Positions 34,426 to 43,787 of a stretch of 64,000 nt of DNA are shown here, in pieces. Every line of letters begins with the position of its first letter. Positions within the stretch are counted from its first letter, which is position 1. Both the position numbers and the translations under genes were made by a program. The notes under the pieces are model-generated. The model worked only from the letters and a program-made list of their open reading frames with translations. It made no database searches and was not told where the DNA came from. The stretch covers positions 1-64,000 of the forward strand of contig JAUNPU010000006.1 in the NCBI GenBank assembly GCA_030536555.1, read 5' to 3'. This stretch comes from Eubacteriales bacterium. GTDB taxonomy: Bacteria; Bacillota; Clostridia; Lachnospirales; Lachnospiraceae.

Positions 34426-35166
34426 ATGAAGCTGAATGTCAGGGATCTTTCCTTCTCATTTGAAGACAAAACCATACTGGACTCCTTAAGCTTTTCCGTA
34501 AAAGAAGGCGAATTCGTCAGCCTTCTCGGTCCATCCGGCTGCGGAAAATCTACGATTCTGAAGCTGCTGACCGGTGTTCTGACACCGGATCGCGGTGAGA
34601 TTGCCGTAGACGGAAATGCCATCCATGGAATCAGCGATCATTTTGCCTATATGCCGCAGAATGATCTGCTCTTCCCCTGGAAAACCATTCTGGACAATGT
34701 CTGTCTCTATGGTCAGGTACATGGTTCCGTGAAAGAAATGCGCCGGAAGGCACTGGAGTATTTTCCTGCTTTCGGGCTGAAAGGCTATGAGTCCAGCTAT
34801 CCGTCCGCCCTCTCCGGCGGAATGCGCCAGCGGGCTGCCTTTCTGCGCACCACCCTCTGCCACGCGGACATTCTGCTCCTGGACGAACCATTTGGGGCAC
34901 TGGATGTCATTACCCGCGGAGAGATGCAGGACTGGCTGCTCCATATGAGACAGCAGCTTGGTCGGACGGTTCTCCTTGTAACCCACGATATGGATGAGGC
35001 AATCTATCTCTCCGACCGCATTCTCATCCTGAACCCTTATCCCGCCGGAATCACCAGCCAGCTTACCATTCCCGACACGGACCGGAACCGGGACTGGCTC
35101 TACCGCCAGGGAGAGCTTCGCAGCGAAATCTACCGGAATATTATGGGAGGAAATCATCATGCGTAA
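34426..35166 (+). CDS. ABC transporter ATP-binding protein (ThiZ-like)
   Basis: 246 residues. Walker A GPSGCGKSTILK, Q loop YMPQNDLLFPWKT (the PWKT form is usual in the nitrate/taurine/thiamin-precursor group), signature LSGGMRQRAAFLR, Walker B ILLLDEPFGALD and switch THDMDEAIYL. Start taken at the ATG rather than the GTG three bases earlier. It overlaps the next gene by 8 bases. Confidence 0.9.
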   Translation: MKLNVRDLSFSFEDKTILDSLSFSVKEGEFVSLLGPSGCGKSTILKLLTGVLTPDRGEIAVDGNAIHGISDHFAYMPQNDLLFPWKTILDNVCLYGQVHGSVKEMRRKALEYFPAFGLKGYESSYPSALSGGMRQRAAFLRTTLCHADILLLDEPFGALDVITRGEMQDWLLHMRQQLGRTVLLVTHDMDEAIYLSDRILILNPYPAGITSQLTIPDTDRNRDWLYRQGELRSEIYRNIMGGNHHA

Positions 35167-35992
35167 TCTGCTGCTTTCCGATGCACACACACACATGGGA
35201 ACCAAGAAAGAGCTGCAGGAGCGCAGGGAAAATGGGATTTTCTCCCTTCTCTGCGCCACCACTCCCCCGGAGGCAGAAATGCTCCTGAACAAAACCGGAT
35301 GGATGGATCATTTATCTTCTGACGATTCCGTTTCCGGCTTCTCCTGCTCTAACCAGACTCTCATCCCCACCTGCGGACTCCACCCCTGGTATGCAGACCG
35401 CCACACAGTTGCCGACATGAAGCCTTATCTGGAAGCTGTTCCCGTCATCGGCGAAATCGGCATGGACAGCGTCTGGTGCAGCGTTCCAACAGAGCTTCAG
35501 AAAACTATCTTCTGCCAGCAGCTTGAGCTTGCCTGCGAGATGAATAAACCGGTGATTCTTCACACCAAAGGTCAGGAAAAAGAAATTGCAGCTATCATCC
35601 GCAATTACCCCAACCGCTATCTGGTGCACTGGTACTCCTGCGAAAACCATCTGGAGGAATATCTTGCACTGGACTGCTACTTTTCCATCGGTCCGGATGT
35701 CTGGTGGAATCCGACGGTTCAGCAGGCAGCAAAAAAAGTCCCCCTGAATTGGCTTCTTGTGGAAACAGACGGATTTTCTGCTGTCAAATGGGCCTGGGAT
35801 GAAGCTCCGGTACAGGAAAAGCCGGAACCCGCCAGGACGATTTCGGATTCCTTGCAGAATACAATCAGAACCGTGGCAAAGCTTCGAAATCTCCCGCCGG
35901 AAACAACTGCTCAGATTACCCGGGATAACCTGATCTTCGGGTTTGCTTTTCCTGAATGTACTCCTGTTTCAACTCATTTTTCCCGGACATAA
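35159..35992 (+). CDS. TatD-like metal-dependent hydrolase
   Basis: 277 residues. TatD-type TIM-barrel metal ligands are visible: the HTH pair in SDAHTHMG, the glutamate in VIGEIGMDSVW, histidines in VILHTKGQE and LVHWYSC, and the aspartate in LLVETDGF. TatD proteins are usually DNases or unassigned amidohydrolases of about 255-265 residues. Here it is translationally coupled to a thiamin-precursor transporter under a TPP riboswitch, which suggests a role in processing the imported compound, for example removing a formyl or other acyl group. That role is inferred. Confidence 0.78.
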   Translation: MRNLLLSDAHTHMGTKKELQERRENGIFSLLCATTPPEAEMLLNKTGWMDHLSSDDSVSGFSCSNQTLIPTCGLHPWYADRHTVADMKPYLEAVPVIGEIGMDSVWCSVPTELQKTIFCQQLELACEMNKPVILHTKGQEKEIAAIIRNYPNRYLVHWYSCENHLEEYLALDCYFSIGPDVWWNPTVQQAAKKVPLNWLLVETDGFSAVKWAWDEAPVQEKPEPARTISDSLQNTIRTVAKLRNLPPETTAQITRDNLIFGFAFPECTPVSTHFSRT

Positions 35993-36022
35993 AGGCGGAG
36001 GAGCAAGCGCTCTTCCGCCTTT
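35991..36022 (+). terminator. Terminator of the thiamin-transport operon
   Basis: AAAGGCGGA / TCCGCCTTT hairpin beginning at the stop codon of the TatD-like gene; symmetrical enough to work from both sides. Confidence 0.75.
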
Positions 36023-36077
36023 CTTGTATCCTGGTCGCCAAAGAACAGGGGGGGCCATGTCTATCTTCTTTTGCTCT

Positions 36078-37043
36078 TTAATTCAACGTAATTTTCTCCA
36101 TTCTGGCTAATATTTTTTCTTTTACATTCTTGCTTAAATATGCATGGTTCATTTTTCGTTTTGAGTATGTCAGATAAGTGTCTCTTGACCGAGCTACCAA
36201 CAATGCCGTAAAAAAGCGCTCCCAGCTGAAATATTCTTTGCTTTCAACATAATCGGATGGTTCATTTAATATATCCTCCAGATCCTTGTCACCAAAAATC
36301 CCGGATGATAAAATCAACCACTCGAAAGATTCCGGGAGATACACCGCCACATTGTCTCTGCCTTTCATCATCCATAAGACTCTGTCGATTTCCGAACCAA
36401 ATGCTGCTCCATCCGCGATAATCAACATGTTCTTTCCTGTATCTCCCTTCAAATAGCGGAAAATATTGGACTTTCCTTCTGCTGAATAACATTCCATACG
36501 ATTTTCATCACTCACCTGCTTGAAGAACTGATATCCCGAATTGCTGTCTTCCGTTATGATAATATCCGGCTTCACCATTGACTTGGCAACATCTGTACCA
36601 TATATTCTGTAAAATTCATGATAACTCTGCTTCAATGTTCCAAACTTACCCGAAGTCCGAATTCCATAGATTTCCTCAACACTATAAGGCAGAGCCGAAA
36701 GTCCTTCCCGTGTCACAATCACATAATAGTTGTCTGTCCCCTGAATCGTTCTGGAAAATTCATCTGTTTTTACAAATTCATTTCCTTCATCAATAAATAC
36801 AATACCATCAGACACTCCCGACAGCTGTTCCTTCCACAGTGCCCCTGCCAGTACATAACATGGCTTATCACAAATCACCTCTACAGGGCTTCCCGACGGA
36901 TTATTGATATGTTCCTGCACCATATCAATCAGCGTTGTCTTTCCCGTTGCGCTGTCACCACGAATCACTGTTATATTGCGCCGTAATTCAAAGTCGTAGC
37001 GCACACGCTTTGTATAAACAATAACCCTATGCTTTCCTCTCAT
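36078..37043 (-). CDS. P-loop ATPase of unknown function
   Basis: 321 residues. The Walker A motif GDSATGKTT lies near residue 30 after a beta-rich start (VIVYTKRVRYDFELRRNITVIRG), and Walker B-like GIVFIDEGNEF near 90; the region ILSSGIFGDKDLEDIL and a C-terminal KEYFSWERFFTALLVARSRDTYLTYSK follow. I do not recognise a named family beyond the ATPase core. The start at 37043 has AGGGG nearby and lies 10 bases after the DUF4869-like gene, so the two form an operon. It is AT-rich compared with the thiamin genes. Proteins of this sort occur as a two-gene unit in gut Firmicutes; function unknown. Confidence 0.65.
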   Translation of the reverse strand: MRGKHRVIVYTKRVRYDFELRRNITVIRGDSATGKTTLIDMVQEHINNPSGSPVEVICDKPCYVLAGALWKEQLSGVSDGIVFIDEGNEFVKTDEFSRTIQGTDNYYVIVTREGLSALPYSVEEIYGIRTSGKFGTLKQSYHEFYRIYGTDVAKSMVKPDIIITEDSNSGYQFFKQVSDENRMECYSAEGKSNIFRYLKGDTGKNMLIIADGAAFGSEIDRVLWMMKGRDNVAVYLPESFEWLILSSGIFGDKDLEDILNEPSDYVESKEYFSWERFFTALLVARSRDTYLTYSKRKMNHAYLSKNVKEKILARMEKITLN

Positions 37044-37053
37044 GCTGTCCCCT

Positions 37054-37491
37054 CTACACATACTCTCCGGCAATCGGTACCAGTTCTTTCATGGAATGCA
37101 CGATTTCCCCGGTATTCATAATCCGAATGGTAAATGGTTCGTCTCCGAAGTCCATCAGATGCCGCAGATTCACTGTTCGTTCTTCCTGTCTGGTCATATC
37201 CAGCAGCCACTTTGCGCAGTTGTCACCGCAGGTAGAGACATTAAATACCTTTTCTTTCTCAAACCTGACAAGAATCAGAGTCTTAACCCCACCTGAAAGC
37301 CCTGTCGGTGGAATTTTCCCCAGCACCGGACTGTCAATCACTCCGCTGTCCAGCACAACCGACTTATCCACATCCAAAATCATGTTCTTTACATAGGGAT
37401 CAATGATCCATTCGTCCTCATAGTCGAATTTAAAATATGACGCTGTATTGTATACAGCCTCCGGCATATCGCCATAAAATATGTTCAGCAT
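37054..37491 (-). CDS. DUF4869-like small protein
   Basis: 145 residues, beginning MLNIFYGDMPEAVYNT, which resembles the DUF4869 family of uncharacterised Firmicutes proteins (recalled, not searched). No signal peptide or membrane segment. It has an internal FEKEKVFNVSTCGDNCAKWLLD segment with two cysteines. AAGGAACGG lies just before the ATG. It directly precedes the P-loop ATPase gene. No function can be given. Confidence 0.6.
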   Translation of the reverse strand: MLNIFYGDMPEAVYNTASYFKFDYEDEWIIDPYVKNMILDVDKSVVLDSGVIDSPVLGKIPPTGLSGGVKTLILVRFEKEKVFNVSTCGDNCAKWLLDMTRQEERTVNLRHLMDFGDEPFTIRIMNTGEIVHSMKELVPIAGEYV

Positions 37492-37707
37492 TTCCGTTCC
37501 TTTCCAAAATCAACCGACTCTGTTAATTTTTTATAGTTCAAAACTACTGCCCGTCTCAATCCAATCGTTTTATATTATACAACAGATTTTATTTTAATAA
37601 AAGCAACAACCATCCATTTATTCCTGCATAATTCATCTTCAGTTTCTCTCCCCTCCTCTCGTCCCCCTGCATACATCTAAACTATAGTAATCTGGAAGGG
37701 GAATCCT

Positions 37708-39195
37708 ATGTTGGAATTAACAACTACGCTGACAGCACTCCATCTGGTCTATCTGCTGGGCGTAATCTTCATACTTACAGTCATGATCCTGCGGCGGGAT
37801 ACGCCAATGGTCTGCATTATCTTCCTGTTTCTGCTGGGGCTCACTGCCACCGGAACCCTGGTGGGCGGCATCCAGACTGTGTTCAATGCAGCGCTGTTTG
37901 CTGCGAAGGAATTCATGGAAATCATCGCCGTCATCGCGCTGGTCACGGCGCTTTCCAGGACACTGTCTGATCTGGGAAGTGACTATCTGATGATGAAACC
38001 GCTGTCGAAAATCATGTGGTCGCCGTCTGCCGCCTGGTGGATTCTCGGTCTGATCATGATGATCTTCTCATTCTTCCTGTGGCCGTCCCCGTCGGTGGCG
38101 TTGGTAGGTGCCATCATGCTTCCACTGGCAATCCGTAAGGGACTGCATCCTCTGGCGGCAGCCATGGCCATGAACCTGTTCGGTCACGGCATTGCTCTCA
38201 GCTATGACCTGGTGATTCAGGGCGCACCTGCCATCTCGGCGGCTGCGGCAGGAATCGATACCTCTGAGGTAGTGTACGGCGGATCGCCGTTGTTTCTTAT
38301 GATGGGCGCATCCACCGTACTGGCGGCATTTCTGCTGAACCGGAAACGGCTGCGGACCATGGGTGGAAGTGTCCAGGTCACAATGCGGACCTCAGGCGCA
38401 GACGCAAACCGTGTCTCTGACTGCCCGGAGACTGTATCCGGAGTTTCCGGTTCTGACCAGTCTGCAGAGCCATCGGGTTCTGAGTCCTCTGCAAAGTCAA
38501 CGGGTTCTGGCCGCCGGATCCGCCGCAAAACCGCTCTCTTCATCGCCATCCTCACCCCCGCTGCCTTCCTCGCCGACATCCTTCTGATGTTCGTCTATGA
38601 CTTAAAAGGCGGCGACGCCACCAGCCTGGTATCCGGAACTGCGGCACTTCTGATGGTTCTCGGCAGTCTGCTGGGCTTTGGCAGACAGGCGCCGGAGAAG
38701 GTGACCGACTATCTGATTCACGGATTTACCTTCGCTATTAAGATCTTCGCCCCGGTCATCCTGATCGGCGCCTTCTTCTTCATGGGCGGCGAGGGAATCC
38801 GCACTATTCTGGGCGATACCACCCAGAACGGTCTGTTAAATGACTGGGCCATCTGGCTTGCGGGAAAGACTCCCATCAACCGGTACCTGGCAGCCCTGCT
38901 GCAGATGGTCATCGGTGCCCTGACCGGTCTGGACGGCTCGGGCTTTTCCGGTCTCCCCCTGACCGGCGCCCTGTCCCGCACCTTCTCCCTGATGACCGGC
39001 GGTTCGGTTCCGATCTTCGCAGCTCTTGGACAGATTACAGCCATCTTTGTAGGCGGCGGTACCGTGGTGCCATGGGGCCTGATTCCTGTGGCTGCTATCT
39101 GCAACGTAGATCCTGTGGAAATGACGCGCAGGAATCTGCCTCCGGTTCTGATTGGATTTGCCTGCACCTTTGTGCTGGCCTGCCTGCTGCTGTAG
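37708..39195 (+). CDS. Uncharacterised transporter-like membrane protein
   Basis: 495 residues with about twelve hydrophobic helices. Residues 1-215 hold six helices and end near a central cytoplasmic-type linker (about 225-275) rich in Ser, Gly and Glu (SGSDQSAEPSGSESSAKSTGSG), after which a second membrane half follows, with GALTGLDGSGFSGLPLTGAL and GGGTVVPWGLIPVA. The two-half layout and small-residue loops resemble the ion-transporter superfamily (GntP, CitMHS and relatives), but no specific family is recognised. A good ribosome site (GGAAGGGG) precedes the ATG. It lies 84 bases before asnB and may be cotranscribed with it. Confidence 0.6.
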   Translation: MLELTTTLTALHLVYLLGVIFILTVMILRRDTPMVCIIFLFLLGLTATGTLVGGIQTVFNAALFAAKEFMEIIAVIALVTALSRTLSDLGSDYLMMKPLSKIMWSPSAAWWILGLIMMIFSFFLWPSPSVALVGAIMLPLAIRKGLHPLAAAMAMNLFGHGIALSYDLVIQGAPAISAAAAGIDTSEVVYGGSPLFLMMGASTVLAAFLLNRKRLRTMGGSVQVTMRTSGADANRVSDCPETVSGVSGSDQSAEPSGSESSAKSTGSGRRIRRKTALFIAILTPAAFLADILLMFVYDLKGGDATSLVSGTAALLMVLGSLLGFGRQAPEKVTDYLIHGFTFAIKIFAPVILIGAFFFMGGEGIRTILGDTTQNGLLNDWAIWLAGKTPINRYLAALLQMVIGALTGLDGSGFSGLPLTGALSRTFSLMTGGSVPIFAALGQITAIFVGGGTVVPWGLIPVAAICNVDPVEMTRRNLPPVLIGFACTFVLACLLL

Positions 39196-39279
39196 CTCCC
39201 GGCACACTGGTCTCTGTCCCGGCTTCCCGCCCGGTCAGCACCTTGAATTTTGCCATTTTCCTCGAAAGGAGTCTTCATC

Positions 39280-41214
39280 ATGTGCGGTATCAGCGGTTTT
39301 TGCAGCTTTGAACAGGATTTTACGGAACGCTTCGCATATTATTCCGAAATTCTGGAAACCATGCGCCAGGTCCAGTCCCACCGGGGGCCCGACGACCACG
39401 GTCGATACCTGGCGCCCCATATCGGACTTTCCCACGCCCGACTCTCCATCGTGGACCCGGAAAGCGGCGCCCAGCCCCTTCTTCGCACCATTGGGGGCAA
39501 AACATGGGCGCTCGTCCACAACGGAGAGCTTTACAATACCAAAGAGCTGCGGGACGATCTGACCTCCCGCGGCTGGAGCTTTGAGACCCGGACCGATACG
39601 GAAGTCATTCTGACCGGGTTTCTGGAATACGGAGAGGACTTTGTGACCAGGTTAAACGGTATATTTGCCTTCGCCATCTGGGACCCCCATCGTGAGCGGC
39701 TGCTGCTCTACCGGGACCGCAGCGGTGTCAAACCACTCTTCTATTCCATCCAGCCCGGGGGGTCCGGACAGCCCGGACATTCCACACTGCCCGGACCGTC
39801 CACATTCCCCGGATATTCCACACTTTCCGGGCATTCCAGAACACTTGTATTCGCCTCGGAGATCAAGGGAATCCTGTCCTTTCCCGGCGTGAAAGCCCGG
39901 GTGGACCGTCAAGGCCTCAACGAGATTTTCTCCATGGGACCTGCCCGCACCAGCGGCTGCGGCGTCTTTCAGGATATCCGTGAAGTGCTACCCGGGCACT
40001 ATGTCACCATGGACCGGGACGGCATCCGCCAGACCTGCTACTGGAAGCTGGAAAGCCATCCCCACGAAGATGACTACGAGGCCACCGTAGAACACACCAC
40101 CCGGCTGGTTCTCGATGCCATCCGACGGCAGATGATATCCGACGTTCCCGTCTGCACGTTCCTGTCCGGCGGCATTGACTCCAGCCTGGTATCCGCCGTC
40201 TGCGCCGCGGAGCAAAAGAAAAAAGGAGAACGGCTCACCACCTTCTCCTTCGACTTTACAGATAATGATAAAAATTTTAAATCCAACGCCTTTCAGCCAT
40301 CCCGTGACCGCCCGTTTGTGGAACAGATGGTGTCCTGGCTGGACTCCGACCACCATGAGCTGGAATGCAGCACCGCCCGGCAGGCTGATCTGCTGAAGCA
40401 GTCCGTGGACGCCCATGACCTGCCTGCCATGGCGGATGTGGATTCCTCCCTGCTGTACTTCTGCTCTCAGGTGGCAAAGACCCACAAGGTCGCGCTGACC
40501 GGTGAATGCGCCGATGAAATATTTGGCGGCTACCCCTGGTTCCACAAAGAGTCCTGCTTCAATGCCCGCACCTTCCCCTGGACCATGGACTTAAGCGCCC
40601 GGAAGGTCCTGCTGCGGGATGATTTTCTGGATGCACTGGATATGGATTCCTATGTGGCAATGCGCTATGAGGAATCCGTGAGCGAAACGCCCCGCCTCGC
40701 CTCCGACTCTCCGGAAGAGGCCCGCTGCCGGGAAATCGCATATTTGAACCTGCGCTGGTTCATGCAAACGCTGTTAAACCGCATGGACCGGACCAGTATG
40801 GCCTGCGGTCTGGAAGCGCGGGTGCCATTTGCGGACCACCGTATCATCGAGTACCTGTGGAACGTTCCCTGGGATATGAAGGCAAAAAACGGCGTCGCCA
40901 AGTCCCTGCTGCGGGAATGCGGCAGAGATTTCCTGCCAGAGGCCATCCGCCTGCGCCGCAAATCCCCCTATCCCAAGACCTATGACACGGGATATGAGGC
41001 GCTGCTGGCTGACAAAGTCCGCGGAATATTAGACGATTCCACCTCCCCGGTCCTGCAGTTCCTGGACCGGGAAAAGACCGAAGCCTTCCTCTCCGCCCCT
41101 TCCGACTACGGCCGTCCCTGGTACGGGCAGCTGATGGCGGGACCGCAGATGCTGGCCTATATCTGGCAGGTGAACTACTGGCTGAAAAAATACCGGGTAG
41201 AAGTCAGACTGTAA
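39280..41214 (+). CDS. asnB: Asparagine synthase (glutamine-hydrolysing)
   Basis: 644 residues. Makes asparagine from aspartate, ATP and glutamine. The start at 39280 places the glutaminase nucleophile cysteine at position 2 (MCGISGF), as required, with AAAGGAG upstream. The glutaminase domain continues with HRGPDDHG, LSHARLSIVD and NGELYN; the synthetase domain has the pyrophosphate loop FLSGGIDSSLVSA and the GECADEIFGGY block. An unusual insert near residues 160-190 contains short repeats with the pattern GxST-x-PG, encoded by 18-base near-repeats; it lies at the surface hairpin before VFASEIKGIL. A C-terminal extension makes it longer than the E. coli enzyme (about 554). Confidence 0.93.
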   Translation: MCGISGFCSFEQDFTERFAYYSEILETMRQVQSHRGPDDHGRYLAPHIGLSHARLSIVDPESGAQPLLRTIGGKTWALVHNGELYNTKELRDDLTSRGWSFETRTDTEVILTGFLEYGEDFVTRLNGIFAFAIWDPHRERLLLYRDRSGVKPLFYSIQPGGSGQPGHSTLPGPSTFPGYSTLSGHSRTLVFASEIKGILSFPGVKARVDRQGLNEIFSMGPARTSGCGVFQDIREVLPGHYVTMDRDGIRQTCYWKLESHPHEDDYEATVEHTTRLVLDAIRRQMISDVPVCTFLSGGIDSSLVSAVCAAEQKKKGERLTTFSFDFTDNDKNFKSNAFQPSRDRPFVEQMVSWLDSDHHELECSTARQADLLKQSVDAHDLPAMADVDSSLLYFCSQVAKTHKVALTGECADEIFGGYPWFHKESCFNARTFPWTMDLSARKVLLRDDFLDALDMDSYVAMRYEESVSETPRLASDSPEEARCREIAYLNLRWFMQTLLNRMDRTSMACGLEARVPFADHRIIEYLWNVPWDMKAKNGVAKSLLRECGRDFLPEAIRLRRKSPYPKTYDTGYEALLADKVRGILDDSTSPVLQFLDREKTEAFLSAPSDYGRPWYGQLMAGPQMLAYIWQVNYWLKKYRVEVRL

Positions 41215-41249
41215 CAGCTCCGGGTCACGGACCGCAAAGCGCTGCTCCC

Positions 41250-42182
41250 TTACTCTGCAAATAATGACGTGGACAGATACCGATCTCCCGTATCCGGAAG
41301 CAGCACCACAATATTCTTCCCTTTATTCTCCGGCCGCTTCGCAGCCTGGACTGCCGCCCACAGCGCAGCGCCGGAGGAAATACCAACCAGCACCCCTTCC
41401 ATCCTGCCCAGCTGGCGTGCCGCCTCATAGGCCGCCTCGACCGTAACCGGAATCACCTCATCATACACTTTCGTATTCAGCACCTCCGGCACAAATCCCG
41501 CGCCGATGCCCTGCAGCCCATGAGGTCCCGGTGCGCCGCCGCTTAAGACCGCCGAGGTCGCCGGTTCCACCGCGATCACCTGCACATCCTTCTTCTGCGC
41601 CTTCAGATACTCACCGGTTCCCGTGATCGTACCGCCGGTACCGACGCCTGCCACGAATACATCCACGGTCCCGTCCGTATCCGCCCAGATCTCCGGTCCT
41701 GTGGTGGTCCGGTGCGCCGCCGCATTGGCAGGATTCACGAACTGCCCCGGAATAAAGCTTCCCGGAATCTCCGCAGCCAGCTCCTCCGCTTTGGCGATTG
41801 CCCCCGTCATGCCTTTGGCACCGTCAGACAGCACCAGCTCCGCTCCGTAAGCCTTCATCAGCTGGCGGCGCTCCATGCTCATGGTATCCGGCATCACGAT
41901 AATAAGCCGGTAACCTCTGGCCGCCGCCACCAGCGCCAGCCCGATTCCCGTATTGCCAGAGGTAGGCTCAATAATCACAGAACCTTCCTTTAAAATGCCC
42001 CGCGCCTCCGCGTCATCAATCATCGCCTTCGCCACACGGTCCTTGGCAGAACCGGCGGGATTCAGATACTCCAGCTTCGCAAGGACCTTCGCCCCCAGCC
42101 CCAGCTTCTTCTCCATATTGGTCAATTCCAGAAGAGGGGTTCTTCCGATCAGCTGCTCCGCGGATGTATAAATATTGCTCAT
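41250..42182 (-). CDS. cysK: Cysteine synthase A (O-acetylserine sulfhydrylase)
   Basis: 310 residues. Converts O-acetylserine and sulfide to cysteine. The pyridoxal-phosphate lysine is in [12 protein letters not shown], the substrate loop is [12 protein letters not shown] and the phosphate-binding loop is [12 protein letters not shown]. The start at 42182 is preferred, with GGAGG about 10 bases upstream. A convincing TATAAT box lies about 35 bases further up but the -35 box is weak. It faces asnB and is divergent from the Na+/amino-acid symporter gene. Confidence 0.95.
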   Translation of the reverse strand: MSNIYTSAEQLIGRTPLLELTNMEKKLGLGAKVLAKLEYLNPAGSAKDRVAKAMIDDAEARGILKEGSVIIEPTSGNTGIGLALVAAARGYRLIIVMPDTMSMERRQLMKAYGAELVLSDGAKGMTGAIAKAEELAAEIPGSFIPGQFVNPANAAAHRTTTGPEIWADTDGTVDVFVAGVGTGGTITGTGEYLKAQKKDVQVIAVEPATSAVLSGGAPGPHGLQGIGAGFVPEVLNTKVYDEVIPVTVEAAYEAARQLGRMEGVLVGISSGAALWAAVQAAKRPENKGKNIVVLLPDTGDRYLSTSLFAE

Positions 42183-42391
42183 AGATTTTTCCTCCATTTC
42201 TCGCTCATATACCCTATTATACACCGAATGCTCCCCTTTACGCTATTTAAAATTAAAGTATTAAAGCACTTTCCCTATACTTTTTCCCGCAATTATGCTA
42301 TGATTTTTATAATTTCATGTTATTGAAAGGTTAAAAATATGTAAACGACAGCTGTTTCTTACCAATCCCGGCTGTCAGAAAGGTTATCTGT

Positions 42392-43783
42392 ATGTTACAT
42401 ACCATAGAATCCATCAACAGTGCAGTCAACAACTTCATCTGGGGCGTTCCCGCCATGGTCTGCATCATCGGTGTGGGGCTCTACTTAAGCATCCGCACCA
42501 ATTTCCTGCAGATTCGCAAGCTGCCCTACGCCATTCGCGTCACATTAGGTCGTATATTCAAAAAGCGCGATGCCTCCGACGGCGCAATCACTCCGTTCCA
42601 GGCTGTCTGCACCGCTCTCGCCGCTACGGTGGGAACGGGAAATATCGCCGGAGTCGCCGGCGCCATCGCCATCGGCGGTCCCGGTGCCGTGTTCTGGATG
42701 TGGGTTTCCGCACTTCTGGGCATGTGTACCAAGTTTTCCGAGGTAACCCTTGCCGTACATTTCCGCGAGACCAACGAGGACGGAGATCTGGTAGGCGGTC
42801 CCATGTACTACATTAAGAATGGTCTCGACAAGAAGTGGCACTGGCTGGCAGTCCTGTTCTCCACCTTCGGTATTTTCACCGTATTCGGAACCGGCAATGC
42901 CACCCAGGTCAATACCATCACCACCGCAGTCAACTCTGCGCTGCTCAATTACAACCTGATCAGCGAAGAGTACACCGGCACCATCAGCCTGATCCTTGGC
43001 ATCGCACTGGCTGTCATGGTAGCCCTGGTGCTTCTGGGCGGAATCAAGCGAATCGGCAATGTGACCGAGAAACTGGTTCCGTTTATGGCACTGCTCTATA
43101 TCGTGCTGGCACTGGGCGTCGTAATTCTCAATATCAACCGGATCCCGGCGGTATTTTCTTCCATCATTTACGGTGCATTTAATCCGACCGCTGTCACCGG
43201 CGGTGTTGTTGGAAGCTTCTTTATGAGCATGAAAAAGGGCGTGTCCCGGGGTATTTTCTCCAATGAAGCAGGTCTTGGTACCGGCTCCATCGCCCATGCC
43301 TGTGCAGATACCAGAAAGCCTGTCAAGCAGGGTCTGCTGGGCATCTTCGAGGTATTTGCAGACACCATTGTCATCTGTACCCTGACTGCTCTGGTCATCC
43401 TCTGCAGCGGTGTTTCCATCGAGTACGGTCAGGCCGCAGGCGCTGAACTGACCATCCTGGGCTTCACCTCCACCTACGGAAGCTGGGTATCCGTCTTCAC
43501 CGCGGTTGCCCTGTGCTGCTTCGCATTCTCCACCATCATCGGCTGGGGACTGTACGGCGCAAGATGTATCGAATTCCTGTTCTCCGCAAAGGTCATCAAG
43601 CCCTTTATGATTGCCTATTCTCTGGTTGCCATCCTTGGCGCAACCATGGATCTGGGGCTGCTCTGGAGCATTGCAGACACCTTCAACGGTCTGATGGCAA
43701 TCCCGAACCTGATTGCCGTATTCCTGCTGGCTGACGTTGTGGTGAAGCTGACAAAAGAATATTTTAACACGGAAGGTAAATAG
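42392..43783 (+). CDS. alsT: Sodium:alanine/glycine symporter (AGCS family)
   Basis: 463 residues, about ten to twelve helices. The AGCS motifs are evident: GVPAMVCIIGVGLYLSIRTNF near the start, the unwound substrate site FQAVCTALAATVGTGNIAGVAGAIA, and GIFSNEAGLGTGSIAHA. Imports a small neutral amino acid with Na+; alanine, glycine or, in some members, glutamine. It is followed by an NhaC-type gene after 4 bases, which would expel the Na+ brought in. Confidence 0.92.
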   Translation: MLHTIESINSAVNNFIWGVPAMVCIIGVGLYLSIRTNFLQIRKLPYAIRVTLGRIFKKRDASDGAITPFQAVCTALAATVGTGNIAGVAGAIAIGGPGAVFWMWVSALLGMCTKFSEVTLAVHFRETNEDGDLVGGPMYYIKNGLDKKWHWLAVLFSTFGIFTVFGTGNATQVNTITTAVNSALLNYNLISEEYTGTISLILGIALAVMVALVLLGGIKRIGNVTEKLVPFMALLYIVLALGVVILNINRIPAVFSSIIYGAFNPTAVTGGVVGSFFMSMKKGVSRGIFSNEAGLGTGSIAHACADTRKPVKQGLLGIFEVFADTIVICTLTALVILCSGVSIEYGQAAGAELTILGFTSTYGSWVSVFTAVALCCFAFSTIIGWGLYGARCIEFLFSAKVIKPFMIAYSLVAILGATMDLGLLWSIADTFNGLMAIPNLIAVFLLADVVVKLTKEYFNTEGK

Positions 43784-43787
43784 TATT

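Noticed and set aside
39755-39840. Repeats considered as a CRISPR array
   Set aside because: The units are 18 bases, in frame, without spacers, and lie within asnB.
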